NCBI GenBank assembly: GCA_031553005.1
Contig: JAVBMA010000031.1
Span: forward strand, 62,001-126,000
Length of the DNA stretch: 64,000 nt
Source: RGIG9379 sp031553005
GTDB lineage: Bacteria; Bacteroidota; Bacteroidia; Bacteroidales; Paludibacteraceae
Direction of reading: 5' to 3'
Of this stretch, positions 1-7,780 are shown in pieces. The notes beneath the pieces were generated by a model. That model searched no databases and was not told the DNA's origin. It was given only the letters and a program-made list of their open reading frames with translations. The position numbers and the translations under genes are program-made. Positions within the stretch are counted from its first letter, which is position 1, and each line of letters starts with the position of its first letter.

Positions 1-1115
1 CTTTCGCCGTTACGTCCGTATAATGCTTGTGACAGGTCAGTCTGTTCGGTTTTGGTTGGAAGTCCTGTTGAAGGTCCGCCGCGCATTACATCGACAACAA
101 CAAGCGGAAGTTCCGCCATTACCGCCAATCCGATAGCTTCTGATTTCAGTGCTAATCCCGGACCCGAAGTGGTAGTTGCAGCAAGGTCTCCCCCGAATGC
201 AGCGCCTATGGCGGTACAAATTCCTGCAATTTCATCTTCTGCCTGAATAACTTTTACTCCCATATCTTTGCGAGCCGATAATTCGTGAAGGATATCGGTT
301 GCCGGAGTGATCGGGTAGCTTCCTAAAAACAACTCTTTGTTTGCTTTTTTGGAGGCAGCGATAAGTCCGAGTGCAACAGCTTTGTTTCCTTCCATATTGG
401 TATATCTGCCTTTTGGCATTTTGTCCGATTTGTCGATACGGAAAGTTGCAATTGATGCATCTATATTTTGTCCGTAGTTGAAACCGTCTACCAATACTTT
501 TATGTTCGCACTGAGTATTTCGGGTTTCTTCTTGAATTTATTTTCTAGGAAATGGATGGCTTGGTCCACAGAGCGGTTGAAAAGGAAGCAAATAAAACCT
601 AAAGCAAACATGTTTTTGCTTCGGAGTACAGCTTTATGATCCATTTCAAACTCTTCCAGACTCTTTTTTGTCATGGAAGTCAGAGGAACCCTTATTATCT
701 GGATAGAATCGGAAAGTCCTAATTCTTCGAAAGGATTATCTGTTTTAAATTCGGCTTTTTCTAAATCCGATTTTCCGAAAGAGTCATTATCAATGATGAT
801 AATCCCTGTTTTTTTAATGCCTTTCGCGTTTACTTTCAATGCCGCCGGATTCATAGCGACTAATACGTCGGCTTGATCTCCGGGAGTATATACTTTATTT
901 GCTCCCAAACAGACCTGAAATCCGGATACGCCGCCTAATGTACCGTGAGGGGCGCGAATTTCGGAAGGATAGTCGGGGAACGTTGAAATCTCATTTCCTA
1001 AAATAGCCGACAGATTGGAGAATAGTGTTCCTGTAAGTTGCATACCGTCTCCGGAATCTCCCGAAAACCGGACAACCACATACTCCAAATCTATTACATT
1101 TTCATTTTTCGTCAT
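1..1115 (-). CDS. korA: 2-oxoacid:ferredoxin oxidoreductase alpha subunit, 3' end cut by the window
   Basis: Translation from the ATG at 1115 begins MTKNENVIDLEYVVVRFSG and continues with the gamma-type module (SGDSGDGMQLTGTLFSN, then a PDYPSEIRAPHGT stretch) typical of the fused gamma/alpha subunit of 2-oxoglutarate:acceptor oxidoreductase. The frame stays open to position 1, where it reads LSQALYGRNGE, a segment of the alpha (pyrimidine) domain. By family knowledge, KorA with KorB oxidatively decarboxylates 2-oxoglutarate to succinyl-CoA with reduction of ferredoxin in the cytoplasm; KorB would be expected beyond position 1. A TAnnTTTG promoter lies about 55 bp upstream. A related 2-ketoisovalerate or pyruvate enzyme cannot be excluded without the remainder. 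Confidence 0.85.
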   Translation of the reverse strand, partial: MTKNENVIDLEYVVVRFSGDSGDGMQLTGTLFSNLSAILGNEISTFPDYPSEIRAPHGTLGGVSGFQVCLGANKVYTPGDQADVLVAMNPAALKVNAKGIKKTGIIIIDNDSFGKSDLEKAEFKTDNPFEELGLSDSIQIIRVPLTSMTKKSLEEFEMDHKAVLRSKNMFALGFICFLFNRSVDQAIHFLENKFKKKPEILSANIKVLVDGFNYGQNIDASIATFRIDKSDKMPKGRYTNMEGNKAVALGLIAASKKANKELFLGSYPITPATDILHELSARKDMGVKVIQAEDEIAGICTAIGAAFGGDLAATTTSGPGLALKSEAIGLAVMAELPLVVVDVMRGGPSTGLPTKTEQTDLSQALYGRNGE

Positions 1116-1143
1116 AATTTTTCTTTTGGAAAGTCTAAAAAGA

Positions 1144-1164
1144 AGCTTCTTGCCTTAAGAAGCT
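1144..1164 (-). promoter_or_regulatory. hairpin in the korA 5' leader
   Basis: AGCTTCTT and AAGAAGCT flank a 5-nt loop, between the predicted transcription start and the korA ATG. It has no T-run, so it is not an obvious terminator; it may stabilise the mRNA 5' end. Function is inferred. Confidence 0.35.
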
Positions 1165-1168
1165 CATG

Positions 1169-1200
1169 CAAAAGTAGAAAAACCAAATACTAAATGCAAG
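1169..1200 (-). promoter_or_regulatory. Bacteroidota-type promoter of korA
   Basis: On the minus strand TACTTTTG (1176-1169) matches the -7 consensus TAnnTTTG. CTTG, a one-mismatch version of the -33 TTTG, lies 20 bp further upstream. The rest of the 344-bp gap to the tRNA (1177-1459) is AT-rich and shows no gene. Confidence 0.55.
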
Positions 1201-1439
1201 AGAAAACGAATTTTTTTTCAAAAAGGATTCTTTAAAATCAAAATAAATGCATAAATATGCAATAATAGTGAAAAATGATATGCCATTATGGATTGTTTTT
1301 GCAATTATTTGTATCTAAAAAATGATTAATTGTGCTTGAAAATATCTTTATGTTACATTTTTGTCATAAGAATATTAAAAATATGCGGTTTTATGTAATT
1401 ATACATTTTTCTGTAAGACAAGCGTATAAAATTTTTTAA

Positions 1440-1447
1440 TACTTTTG
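1440..1447 (+). promoter_or_regulatory. -7 promoter element of tRNA-Val
   Basis: TACTTTTG matches TAnnTTTG and ends 12 bp before the mature tRNA 5' end. No clear TTTG is present at -33. Confidence 0.5.
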
Positions 1448-1459
1448 TAGCCGTAAAAA

Positions 1460-1534
1460 GAGTTGTTAGCTCAGTTGGTTTAGAGCATTACCTTGACAGG
1501 GTAGGGGTCACTGGTTCGAATCCAGTACAGCTCA
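1460..1534 (+). tRNA. tRNA-Val (anticodon GAC)
   Basis: A full cloverleaf can be drawn. The acceptor stem pairs GAGTTGT with ACAGCTC (one G-U). The D stem is GCTC/GAGC, the anticodon stem TTACC/GGTAG with loop TTGACAG giving anticodon GAC, and the T arm is ACTGG-TTCGAAT-CCAGT. The discriminator base is A, and CCA is not encoded. The gene is 75 nt, stands alone, and is followed at once by large inverted repeats. Confidence 0.95.
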
Positions 1535-1540
1535 CGAGGG

Positions 1541-1624
1541 GAAAGGGGAAAGGTGAGAATTGAAAGGGTTTGAAATATCAGTAATAGAGATATTTTCCCT
1601 TTCAATTCTCACCTTTCCCCTTTC
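1541..1624. repeat. inverted pair of heptamer arrays (28-bp arms) after tRNA-Val
   Basis: Positions 1541-1568 and 1597-1624 are perfect reverse complements. Each arm is a short run of the TGAAAGG-type heptamer (other strand CCTTTCA, ATTCTCA, CCTTTCC). A further 7-bp stem, AAATATC/GATATTT, continues inside the loop. The resulting hairpin could end tRNA transcription, although it lacks a clean T-run. The same heptamers recur at many gene ends in this window. Confidence 0.8.
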
Positions 1625-1629
1625 AACTA

Positions 1630-1673
1630 AATAATCCCGATCTTGCACGTAATGGCGCAAAATCGGGATTATT
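1630..1673. repeat. palindromic element with 12-bp stem
   Basis: AATAATCCCGAT (1630-1641) and ATCGGGATTATT (1662-1673) pair perfectly. A nested TTGC/GCAA stem sits in the 20-nt loop. It is a second independent hairpin right after the heptamer inverted repeat and looks like a REP-type intergenic palindrome rather than a gene. Confidence 0.65.
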
Positions 1674-1706
1674 TCAATTTACCCAGGTTACACTCAACCT
1701 TCTTCT

Positions 1707-1740
1707 AACTTTCAATTCTCATCTTTCATTTTTCAACTTA
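1707..1740 (-). repeat. heptamer array at the 3' end of the lipoprotein gene
   Basis: On the minus strand the units TTGAAAA, ATGAAAG, ATGAGAA, TTGAAAG follow within 5 nt of the stop codon of the gene ending at 1742. It belongs to the same family as the arrays at 4843, 10903, 36865 and 40464. Confidence 0.6.
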
Positions 1741-1741
1741 T

Positions 1742-2893
1742 TCACTCGCATTCTGTTTTTCTGTTCCAGAATATGTATTTTCCCTTGTTGGCTGTCTCCT
1801 TATCTTTTATAATAAATTGCTCTATTTGGCATTTGTTCCATTTTTTCTGAATTGCATTGCCCTCATTTTCTACGAACTGGTGAATATTGTTAGCCCACGA
1901 CTCCCAGTTATACATATCTTTCAGGAAGCTGCCCCTGAATTGTTGGTATTGCGTATGGCGGCCTACATAATTGTTGTGTAGATCCATATATTTGTCGCAA
2001 GGTGAATTGTTTCCCTGATTTTCCCAAAACAGATCCATTATCATATAAGACATATCTTCGGACAGATAGCGGCGCAGCATCATACTTATATAAAGATGTT
2101 TGAATGCATCTCCTTTTTTTCCGCAATTGATATCACTTCCGTAATGTTGTTTGGCCAGCGATACGGCTCGCTCCTTACATAGTTTGACACGGAAACCAAG
2201 ATAAGCGCCCGGCGAAACGAATAACATGGTCGAGAGAAAAACGTTTTCTTTTAAATAAAGAGAAATGTCTTCCGGTTCCAAATCTACAAAGGTCGAATCT
2301 TCGTTTTGGGCAATTTTCTTAAAATCCGACAACTCTGCAAATTTTCCGGAAGAAGCCAGTTTATTTAAAGCCATATATTTTTCCGTCTCTTTTGGGGTCA
2401 TGTTCATATAACTTATCTCATCTTCCACCGAAATAAAAGGGTGAATCTGGTCTGTTTCTTCAGTTCCGGGAGCTTTTATAAATGATAATTCCTTGTAGCT
2501 ATCGTCCGGGATTTCGATTTTAGCCTCTTTTTCTATCAGGTCATATATGTTTTGTGCGTCAAAATGGGTAATCATTCCTTTGAATACCTTCTGTGGGTAT
2601 AGCTCCATCAGGCGCATTTCCATATATTCGGACAAAGAGAGAGAATCTTTAGGGAAGCCTTTTCTGGCGTGTGCCGATTTATACTTTTCACTGGTAGGAT
2701 CATTTATCAGTTCGTATTCTTTCCCTATAACATAAAGGACATCAGACGAAAATAAAAGAGGAATTTCTCCGTTTGCATATTCGATTCCATCGTCTAAATT
2801 GCCATTTTGGGATGTTTGTGCCGTATTCTGTTTTGATTTACATCCCCACAAAAGTAAATTCAGAAACAGGGAAAAATAAATAACCTTTCGCAT
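1742..2893 (-). CDS. exported lipoprotein with a DUF6973-like C-terminal region
   Basis: The 383-residue product starts with a lipoprotein signal peptide (MRKVIYFSLFLNLLLWGC, lipobox Cys18), so it should be anchored in the envelope. The first two thirds are charged and have no family I recognise. Residues of roughly 260-320 contain GDAFKHLYISMMLRRYL, a Cys-containing segment and MDLHNNYVGR. The pattern AF(R/K)H...D.HNN..GR resembles the uncharacterised DUF6973 domain. It is monocistronic, with its own perfect promoter, a heptamer array at its stop codon, and the tRNA/hairpin block downstream. No function is assigned; the domain match is from memory of the motif and is tentative. Confidence 0.7.
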   Translation of the reverse strand: MRKVIYFSLFLNLLLWGCKSKQNTAQTSQNGNLDDGIEYANGEIPLLFSSDVLYVIGKEYELINDPTSEKYKSAHARKGFPKDSLSLSEYMEMRLMELYPQKVFKGMITHFDAQNIYDLIEKEAKIEIPDDSYKELSFIKAPGTEETDQIHPFISVEDEISYMNMTPKETEKYMALNKLASSGKFAELSDFKKIAQNEDSTFVDLEPEDISLYLKENVFLSTMLFVSPGAYLGFRVKLCKERAVSLAKQHYGSDINCGKKGDAFKHLYISMMLRRYLSEDMSYMIMDLFWENQGNNSPCDKYMDLHNNYVGRHTQYQQFRGSFLKDMYNWESWANNIHQFVENEGNAIQKKWNKCQIEQFIIKDKETANKGKYIFWNRKTECE

Positions 2894-2922
2894 ATTATTG
2901 ATTAATTTTCAATGTACAAGAA

Positions 2923-2953
2923 CAAAAATAATAATGCTTTTTTCAATGCCAAA
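2923..2953 (-). promoter_or_regulatory. promoter of the DUF6973-like lipoprotein gene
   Basis: TTTG (2953-2950) is separated by exactly 19 bp from TATTTTTG (2930-2923), a perfect match to the Bacteroidota -33/-7 consensus, 30 bp before the ATG. Confidence 0.7.
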
Positions 2954-3002
2954 ATTAACCGGGTGTTTTTCCGACTCTTTAACAGTGCATTCTGAGAAGT
3001 AG

Positions 3003-3042
3003 ATGTTCAGATGAATAGATATTCAGATGAACAGATAAATCG
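3003..3042 (+). repeat. octamer array (ATGTTCAG family)
   Basis: Units ATGTTCAG, ATGAATAG, ATATTCAG, ATGAACAG, ATAAATCG follow head to tail, consensus ATRWWYAG. The same octamers build the long inverted repeat at 10226-10320. Confidence 0.6.
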
Positions 3043-3106
3043 ATTAGTCAATTAAATTAGTAGAAAAAGAAAATATTCCGCCAAACAGCGTGCCTTCTTT
3101 GCCCTT

Positions 3107-3133
3107 GGGAGGACGACTCCAAGTCGTCCTCCC
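3107..3133. repeat. perfect 12-bp palindrome in the spacer before dacB
   Basis: GGGAGGACGACT and AGTCGTCCTCCC flank a CCA loop. It is GC-rich in an AT-rich spacer and has no T-run, which fits a REP-like intergenic palindrome better than a terminator. Confidence 0.6.
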
Positions 3134-3213
3134 AATTAGCCGGCAGATCTTATATTTTGGATAATTAGAAATATATCAAAAAATAACTCGTAACTGTACA
3201 ACAAAGAGTTGTG

Positions 3214-3239
3214 TTTGTTGTTTTCGTATTTTAATTTTG
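3214..3239 (+). promoter_or_regulatory. candidate dacB promoter
   Basis: TAATTTTG (3232-3239) fits TAnnTTTG, with a TTTG at 3214-3217, although the 14-bp spacer is short. It would give a 5' leader of roughly 180 nt holding the duplicated small ORF and hairpin. Confidence 0.4.
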
Positions 3240-3332
3240 CAGGACACGAATTTACGGGGGATTAATGGTCAAAGGATTATTTTATTGTATATTGCCCTTC
3301 GTTTTTATCCGCCACTTATAGAATAACTTGTC

Positions 3333-3410
3333 ATGAAGCGAAGCATGATTTTTACAAAATCGCCAAAGTATATGATAATAAAAATCATGCGAGTTCCATA
3401 CGACCTTTAA
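3333..3410 (+). CDS. conserved 25-codon leader ORF upstream of dacB (copy 1)
   Basis: The reading frame ATG to TAA encodes 25 residues beginning MKRSMIFTK and ending RVPYDL. A second copy at 9415-9338 (minus), ahead of an FKBP gene, has the same length with no indels: 9 differences in 78 nt, giving six amino-acid changes and two silent codons. Both stop codons lie exactly 17 nt before the ATG of an exported protein gene. It may be a translated leader or uORF, or the frame may survive only because the RNA hairpin inside it (3343-3390) is selected. No known small-protein family is recognised. Confidence 0.4.
   Translation: MKRSMIFTKSPKYMIIKIMRVPYDL
3343..3390 (+). promoter_or_regulatory. 12-bp hairpin in the duplicated leader (copy 1)
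   Basis: GCATGATTTTTA (3343-3354) pairs perfectly with TAAAAATCATGC (3379-3390) across a 24-nt loop. In copy 2 the second pair changes from C-G to G-U, so the stem is kept in RNA. It is not followed by a T-run. It lies wholly inside the 25-codon ORF. Confidence 0.55.
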
Positions 3411-3427
3411 AAACAAATCATTATCGT

Positions 3428-4843
3428 ATGAAAAGGTTTCTATTTTTAATTACAATACTTTTTTGTCCATCCTGCTTCTTTTTGCAGGCACAGACGCCGT
3501 TGCAAAAGTTTCTTTCTGCGGGTAACCTCTCTTCGGCAGGGGTGAGTGTACTGGTGCGTGATATTGAAACCGGACAAAACAAGATAGAGCATAATTCAAA
3601 AATAAACCGTATCCCTGCTTCTCTCACAAAGTTGCTGACTACTGCAACTGCCGTAGAACTGTTAACGGATACTTTCAGGTTTCGGACGCGGATCGAATAC
3701 GATGGGGTTATTACCGAGGATTCTGTCCTGAATGGGAATATTTATATAATAGGAGGAGGAGATCCTACGTTGGAATCGTCTTACCGGAAAACGCCCAATA
3801 ATTTTTATGTCAAAACGGTTGAGGCAATCCGCAATGCAGGCATTCGTAAAATAAACGGACAGATAATAGGCGATGCTTCCTTGTTTGAAGAGTATGGCTC
3901 TCCTTTCCAATGGCTGGTCGAAGACATCGGAAGTTATTATTCTCCCACGCCATCGGCTCTTTCGGCTCACGATAATATTTTTTACCTGACATTACGGGCG
4001 GATGCCTCTTCTGTGCGGTTAGAAAAAATCCGGCCTTCGACCAACCTGCTTTCTCCGGAGATGGATTTTAAGGTCGGAGGAAAAGAGATTTCATGGAGGG
4101 TTTCCAAATCGGACTTTTCGTGGCAGCCTGTTTTTCGCGGAACCATGCCTGTCAACAATAAAGTGACAATCCGGACGGAAATGCCTGAACCGGCACTCTT
4201 TGTGGTCGATTCTTTATCCAACCTTTTACACAGGGTGGGAGTTCCTGTTGAGTCGGTATGTGCTACGGCCCGGGTTTGCAAAATTACAAGCGGGGAACGC
4301 ACTTCACTTTATACCTATTATTCGGAACCATTGAAAAGCATTCTAAAGGAAACGAATTACCGGAGCCTGAATCTTTATGCTGAGAATATATTCAATTACC
4401 TTGCTTTGCAAAAGGATAGTGTAGCAACAGCCCGGGTGGCAGCCAATGTTATCTCTTCCTATTGGAAAGGAAAGGGATTGCCTGCACAGAAAATATTTCA
4501 GGCGGATGGATCCGGACTCTCGATGAAGAATGCGGTTAATGCCGACTTTTTTGTTCAAATGCTAGTTTATATGAAGAAAAAAGGGAAGTATAAGGATTCG
4601 TTTGTCTCTTCTCTGCCTATTGCCGGTGTCAATGGGACGGTAGCAAGTTTTCTTTCGGGGACTAAGCTTTCGGGAAAAGTATATGCTAAAAGCGGAAGTA
4701 TGGAACGTGTTCAAAATTACAGCGGATATATTAACTATAATAATAAATGGTATGCTTTTTGCGTGATGGTAAATAATTTTGAAGGGGACCGCTCTACTGT
4801 TCAGAAGCAAATAAGTACATTATTGAATGGAATGTTTGAATAG
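3428..4843 (+). CDS. dacB: D-alanyl-D-alanine carboxypeptidase/endopeptidase (PBP4 family)
   Basis: The 471-residue product has an N-terminal signal peptide (FLFLITILFCPSCFFLQAQ, cleavage after about residue 21) and the three motifs of penicillin-binding serine peptidases in PBP4 order. These are SLTK at 65-68 (nucleophile Ser65), SLN at about 313-315 and KSG at about 421-423, with the long insertion between the first two that marks the DacB/PBP4 class (peptidase S13). By family knowledge it trims or cleaves D-Ala-containing crosslinks of peptidoglycan in the periplasm. The ATG is fixed by the signal peptide and lies 17 nt after the leader ORF. A heptamer array begins at the TAG stop. Confidence 0.93.
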   Translation: MKRFLFLITILFCPSCFFLQAQTPLQKFLSAGNLSSAGVSVLVRDIETGQNKIEHNSKINRIPASLTKLLTTATAVELLTDTFRFRTRIEYDGVITEDSVLNGNIYIIGGGDPTLESSYRKTPNNFYVKTVEAIRNAGIRKINGQIIGDASLFEEYGSPFQWLVEDIGSYYSPTPSALSAHDNIFYLTLRADASSVRLEKIRPSTNLLSPEMDFKVGGKEISWRVSKSDFSWQPVFRGTMPVNNKVTIRTEMPEPALFVVDSLSNLLHRVGVPVESVCATARVCKITSGERTSLYTYYSEPLKSILKETNYRSLNLYAENIFNYLALQKDSVATARVAANVISSYWKGKGLPAQKIFQADGSGLSMKNAVNADFFVQMLVYMKKKGKYKDSFVSSLPIAGVNGTVASFLSGTKLSGKVYAKSGSMERVQNYSGYINYNNKWYAFCVMVNNFEGDRSTVQKQISTLLNGMFE

Positions 4844-4871
4844 GTGAAAGGTGAGAATTGAAAGGTGAAAC
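4843..4871 (+). repeat. heptamer array at the dacB stop codon
   Basis: Units GGTGAAA, GGTGAGA, ATTGAAA, GGTGAAA begin one base after the dacB stop codon's last A. They read in the gene's direction, so TGA recurs in successive frames. Confidence 0.6.
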
Positions 4872-4952
4872 TTGTTGCAGAACAATCGTATATTTGATTG
4901 AAAATTACAACTGATAATTTGTAACTATATTAATAACTTAACTGAAAAAAGT

Positions 4953-6083
4953 ATGAAAAATGTGTTTAAATTATTACTTCTGGGAATAATGTTTTTAGGT
5001 ATGAATTCATGTGGAAATAAACAGGCAAAGGTGGACGATGAGGCACAACCATCCGAAACGACCGGATTTAAACTGGGTACCGGAGTGAATGTAAGCCACT
5101 GGCTCTCTCAATCCGAATCGCGTGGAACCGAAAGGGAAAACCTGATTACCAAAAGAGATTTTGATTCGATCGCAGCTATGGGATTTGACCATGTGCGCCT
5201 GCCAGTAGACGAAGAACAATTGTATGATGAACAGATGAACCGTAACGAAGAGGCGTTTCAATTGATGAATAACGCGATTAAATGGTCATTGGAAAACAAC
5301 CTGAATGTTATTGTTGATTTGCATATCATCCGTGCACACCATTTCAATCATGAAAATAAAGATGCTAATACATTGTTTGAAGATTCGAAACAACAGGAAA
5401 AAATGGTCAATATCTGGCTTGACCTGCAAAAAGATCTGATGCAATATCCGAATGACAGGCTTGCTTATGAATTGATGAACGAAGCAGTCGCGCCAACCGA
5501 TGAAGACTGGAATCAACTGATTGCAAAATTAATTGCCGAGATTCGCTTGAAAGAACCTGAAAGGGTGATCGTTGTCGGATCAAATATGTGGCAAACGGTA
5601 GAAACTTTTCATGCACTGAAAGTTCCTGAGAATGATAAAAACCTGATCCTTAGTTTCCATTTCTACTATCCGCTTGTAGTGACTCATTACCGCGCACCTT
5701 GGTTGCTCCTTCGCGAGTATACCGGGCCGGTACAATACCCGGGGCAGGCAATTGATACAACCATATACAGTCAATTGTCTCCCGAACTGGTTGACGAAAT
5801 AAGAAAATCAAACGGAGTCTGGAACAAAGAGCGATTGGCCGAAACCATGAAGCCTGCAATTGAAAAAGCAAAAGAGTTGAATCTGCCTCTTTATTGCGGT
5901 GAGTTCGGATGTTATCCTGCTTTTATTGATAAAGAAACCCGCTTGCGTTGGTACAGGGATATTGCGGCTGTCTTTCGCGAAAATAATATAAACAACGGGC
6001 ATTGGTGCTATAAAGGCGATTTTCCGGTTGTCAATGCCGATGGATCTCCTAACGAATTACCGGCAATTCTTTTAGGAAAGTAA
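4953..6083 (+). CDS. glycoside hydrolase family 5 lipoprotein (cellulase/endoglucanase-like)
   Basis: The 376-residue product has a lipoprotein signal (lipobox FLGMNSC, Cys20), then a GH5 (beta/alpha)8 barrel: GTGVNVSHWL, FDHVRLPVDEEQL, VIVDLHIIRAHHF, ELMNEAV with the acid/base Glu177, SFHFYYP, and CGEFGCYP with the nucleophile Glu317. Family 5 enzymes hydrolyse beta-1,4-glucans, mannans or related glycans with retention. The exact substrate cannot be read here. Lipid anchoring fits surface or periplasmic glycan use. It is preceded by dacB (109-bp gap) and followed by a strong bidirectional terminator, so it is probably monocistronic. Confidence 0.9.
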   Translation: MKNVFKLLLLGIMFLGMNSCGNKQAKVDDEAQPSETTGFKLGTGVNVSHWLSQSESRGTERENLITKRDFDSIAAMGFDHVRLPVDEEQLYDEQMNRNEEAFQLMNNAIKWSLENNLNVIVDLHIIRAHHFNHENKDANTLFEDSKQQEKMVNIWLDLQKDLMQYPNDRLAYELMNEAVAPTDEDWNQLIAKLIAEIRLKEPERVIVVGSNMWQTVETFHALKVPENDKNLILSFHFYYPLVVTHYRAPWLLLREYTGPVQYPGQAIDTTIYSQLSPELVDEIRKSNGVWNKERLAETMKPAIEKAKELNLPLYCGEFGCYPAFIDKETRLRWYRDIAAVFRENNINNGHWCYKGDFPVVNADGSPNELPAILLGK

Positions 6084-6125
6084 TGCTGAACTTTGTAGTG
6101 AAGCGGGATAATTTCTACTTCATAT

Positions 6126-6185
6126 AATAAAAATTCCAACCGGAGTTAAGCTGTTCCTACTTAATTCGGTTGGAGTTTTTATTAT
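6126..6185. terminator. bidirectional terminator between the GH5 gene and the plug-domain gene
   Basis: AATAAAAATTCCAACCG pairs with CGGTTGGAGTTTTTATT, with an inner TTAAG/CTTAA stem. A-rich and T-rich flanks allow termination on both strands. Confidence 0.8.
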
Positions 6186-6285
6186 ATAAAACTATTGATT
6201 TTATTTCATAACCCGCCAACGATACGAACGATTGATCTGTCATTGGGATAATCGGTATTATTTTAATACCGGAACACTAGAAATC

Positions 6286-6933
6286 TTATTTCTTACGGTT
6301 GATAATAACTACACCGTTGCTCCCTTTTACTCCAAACATCGATGTAGAAGCATCTTTCAAGACTTCTACCGACTCTACTTCCATCACTGTCAGGTAAGGA
6401 ACCTGCGATGTTTCCACACCGTCCAGAATATAAAGTGGGGCATTGTTCATGTGAAATGATTTGATCCCCCGGATTAGCAGATTGCCCTGCACATATTCTA
6501 CTCCCGGAACTTTGAGGGCGATTGCTTTTAAGAGGTTTGTTTCTCCTGTTTTTTCCAATGCCTCGCGGGTAACAAAGGTTCCTCCGTAAGAAGGGCTGGA
6601 TTGTATCACTTTTTCTCTTTGAATAAATACCGTATCCTCAGCCATGCGGACGTTTATGATATTGGCCCCCAATAATGGAATTTCTAATACTTCACGATTT
6701 GTAACTCCTATGAAAATAGTGTCTTTTTGAGTAGAGATACCTTTAATTTTAAAGTATCCTTTTTTATTGGTTTTCGATGTTTTATTTTTTACGGATGTTC
6801 TTACCATTACGTTTGAAACGGCATTATCTCCATCAAAAATATAGCCTTCTACGAGTTCGTTTCCTGCAAAAAGCGAAAAACTGCCTATCATGAACATCAA
6901 AAATAAAGATGGAATAATCAAGATTTTTTTCAT
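6286..6933 (-). CDS. exported plug-only TonB-receptor-like protein (no barrel)
   Basis: The 215-residue product has a signal peptide (IPSLFLMFMIGSFSLFAG), a carboxypeptidase-regulatory-like/CNA-B fold at about 27-95 (VEGYIFDGDNAVSNVMVR ... TNKKGYFKIKGIS) and a TonB receptor plug at about 120-215 (LKAIALKVPGV, LLIRGIKSF, PLYILDGVE, VESVEVLKDASTSMFG, NGVVIINRKK). It ends where a SusC-type protein would begin its beta barrel. The stop TAA directly follows the RKK, and the downstream sequence is a terminator, so no barrel has been lost within the window. It may be a signalling or decoy plug. Such proteins occur in Bacteroidota but their role is unclear. Confidence 0.8.
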   Translation of the reverse strand: MKKILIIPSLFLMFMIGSFSLFAGNELVEGYIFDGDNAVSNVMVRTSVKNKTSKTNKKGYFKIKGISTQKDTIFIGVTNREVLEIPLLGANIINVRMAEDTVFIQREKVIQSSPSYGGTFVTREALEKTGETNLLKAIALKVPGVEYVQGNLLIRGIKSFHMNNAPLYILDGVETSQVPYLTVMEVESVEVLKDASTSMFGVKGSNGVVIINRKK

Positions 6934-7182
6934 AATATATTTCTTTAAAGTATAAAATAATCAAAGGAAGGGATGTGTCAGATTTTAAAAACCGGATGTC
7001 CGGAAATAATTTTTATTCAGGATGTAAATAAAAAAAGATTGTATGAAAAATCAAAATTTTAAGCACAAAAAAATATAACAATTTGAAAACCAATCCTATT
7101 CTTATGCCTAAAATGCTTTTTATACAATCTTCCTTTGTTCTTTTATTTGCGTATAAGCAACTTGCAAACAAAATAAATCGCT

Positions 7183-7644
7183 TTATTTATATGAAATTGG
7201 AACTTCTCTTTTTACACTTTGTTCGAGAGAGATAAGTGTTTCGGTTGCAGATACTCCTTTTATACTTTGTATCTTCCCGTTAAGTAGTTGCATAAGATGT
7301 TCATTGTCACGGGCGTATAATTTTATCATCATTGTATAAGGACCCGTAGTAAAATGACATTCCACTATTTCCGGTATTTTTTGAAGCTCGGGAACTACTT
7401 CGGTGTACATAGATCCTTTTTCTAATTTTATTCCGATATATGTACAAGTTTGATATCCTAAAGTCTTTGGATTGACATGATAACCGGAGCCGATAATTAC
7501 TCCCATATCAATGAGGCGTTGTACACGTTGATGAATTGCCGCACGAGATACTTCACATTCCGCAGCCACATCTTTAAAGGGGATACGGGCATTTTTAGTG
7601 ATAATTTCCAGAATATGCTTATCGAGATTGTCTATTTTTTCCAT
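7183..7644 (-). CDS. Lrp/AsnC family transcriptional regulator
   Basis: The 153-residue product has the canonical N-terminal winged helix (LDKHILEIITKNARIPFKDVA, with the recognition helix in SRAAIHQRVQRLIDMGVI) followed by the AsnC/RAM effector domain (YIGIKLEKGSMY, VVECHFTTGPYTMMIKLYA, LLNGKIQSIKGV, TLISLEQS). Members bind amino acids as octamers and regulate metabolism. It is monocistronic: a TATTTTTG -7 element lies about 35 bp upstream on the minus strand, and the FKBP terminator lies beyond it. The target genes are unknown. Confidence 0.92.
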   Translation of the reverse strand: MEKIDNLDKHILEIITKNARIPFKDVAAECEVSRAAIHQRVQRLIDMGVIIGSGYHVNPKTLGYQTCTYIGIKLEKGSMYTEVVPELQKIPEIVECHFTTGPYTMMIKLYARDNEHLMQLLNGKIQSIKGVSATETLISLEQSVKREVPISYK

Positions 7645-7742
7645 TTATAGAATTATTTATCAATATGTAAACAAAAATAATGATTTTATAAAAGATATGG
7701 TTCTTTTAAGAGAAAAAAATAGCATTCTATATGTGGCTTGAT

Positions 7743-7773
7743 AGTTGAAAATTGAGAATTGAAAGCTGAAAAA
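7743..7773 (+). repeat. heptamer array
   Basis: Units GTTGAAA, ATTGAGA, ATTGAAA, GCTGAAA follow head to tail between lrp-like and FKBP genes. Unlike the other arrays it reads opposite to the flanking genes. Confidence 0.5.
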
Positions 7774-7780
7774 TATATAC

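Noticed and set aside
1116..1459. riboswitch in the korA leader
   Set aside because: Only a simple 8-bp hairpin is present; no known aptamer core could be matched.
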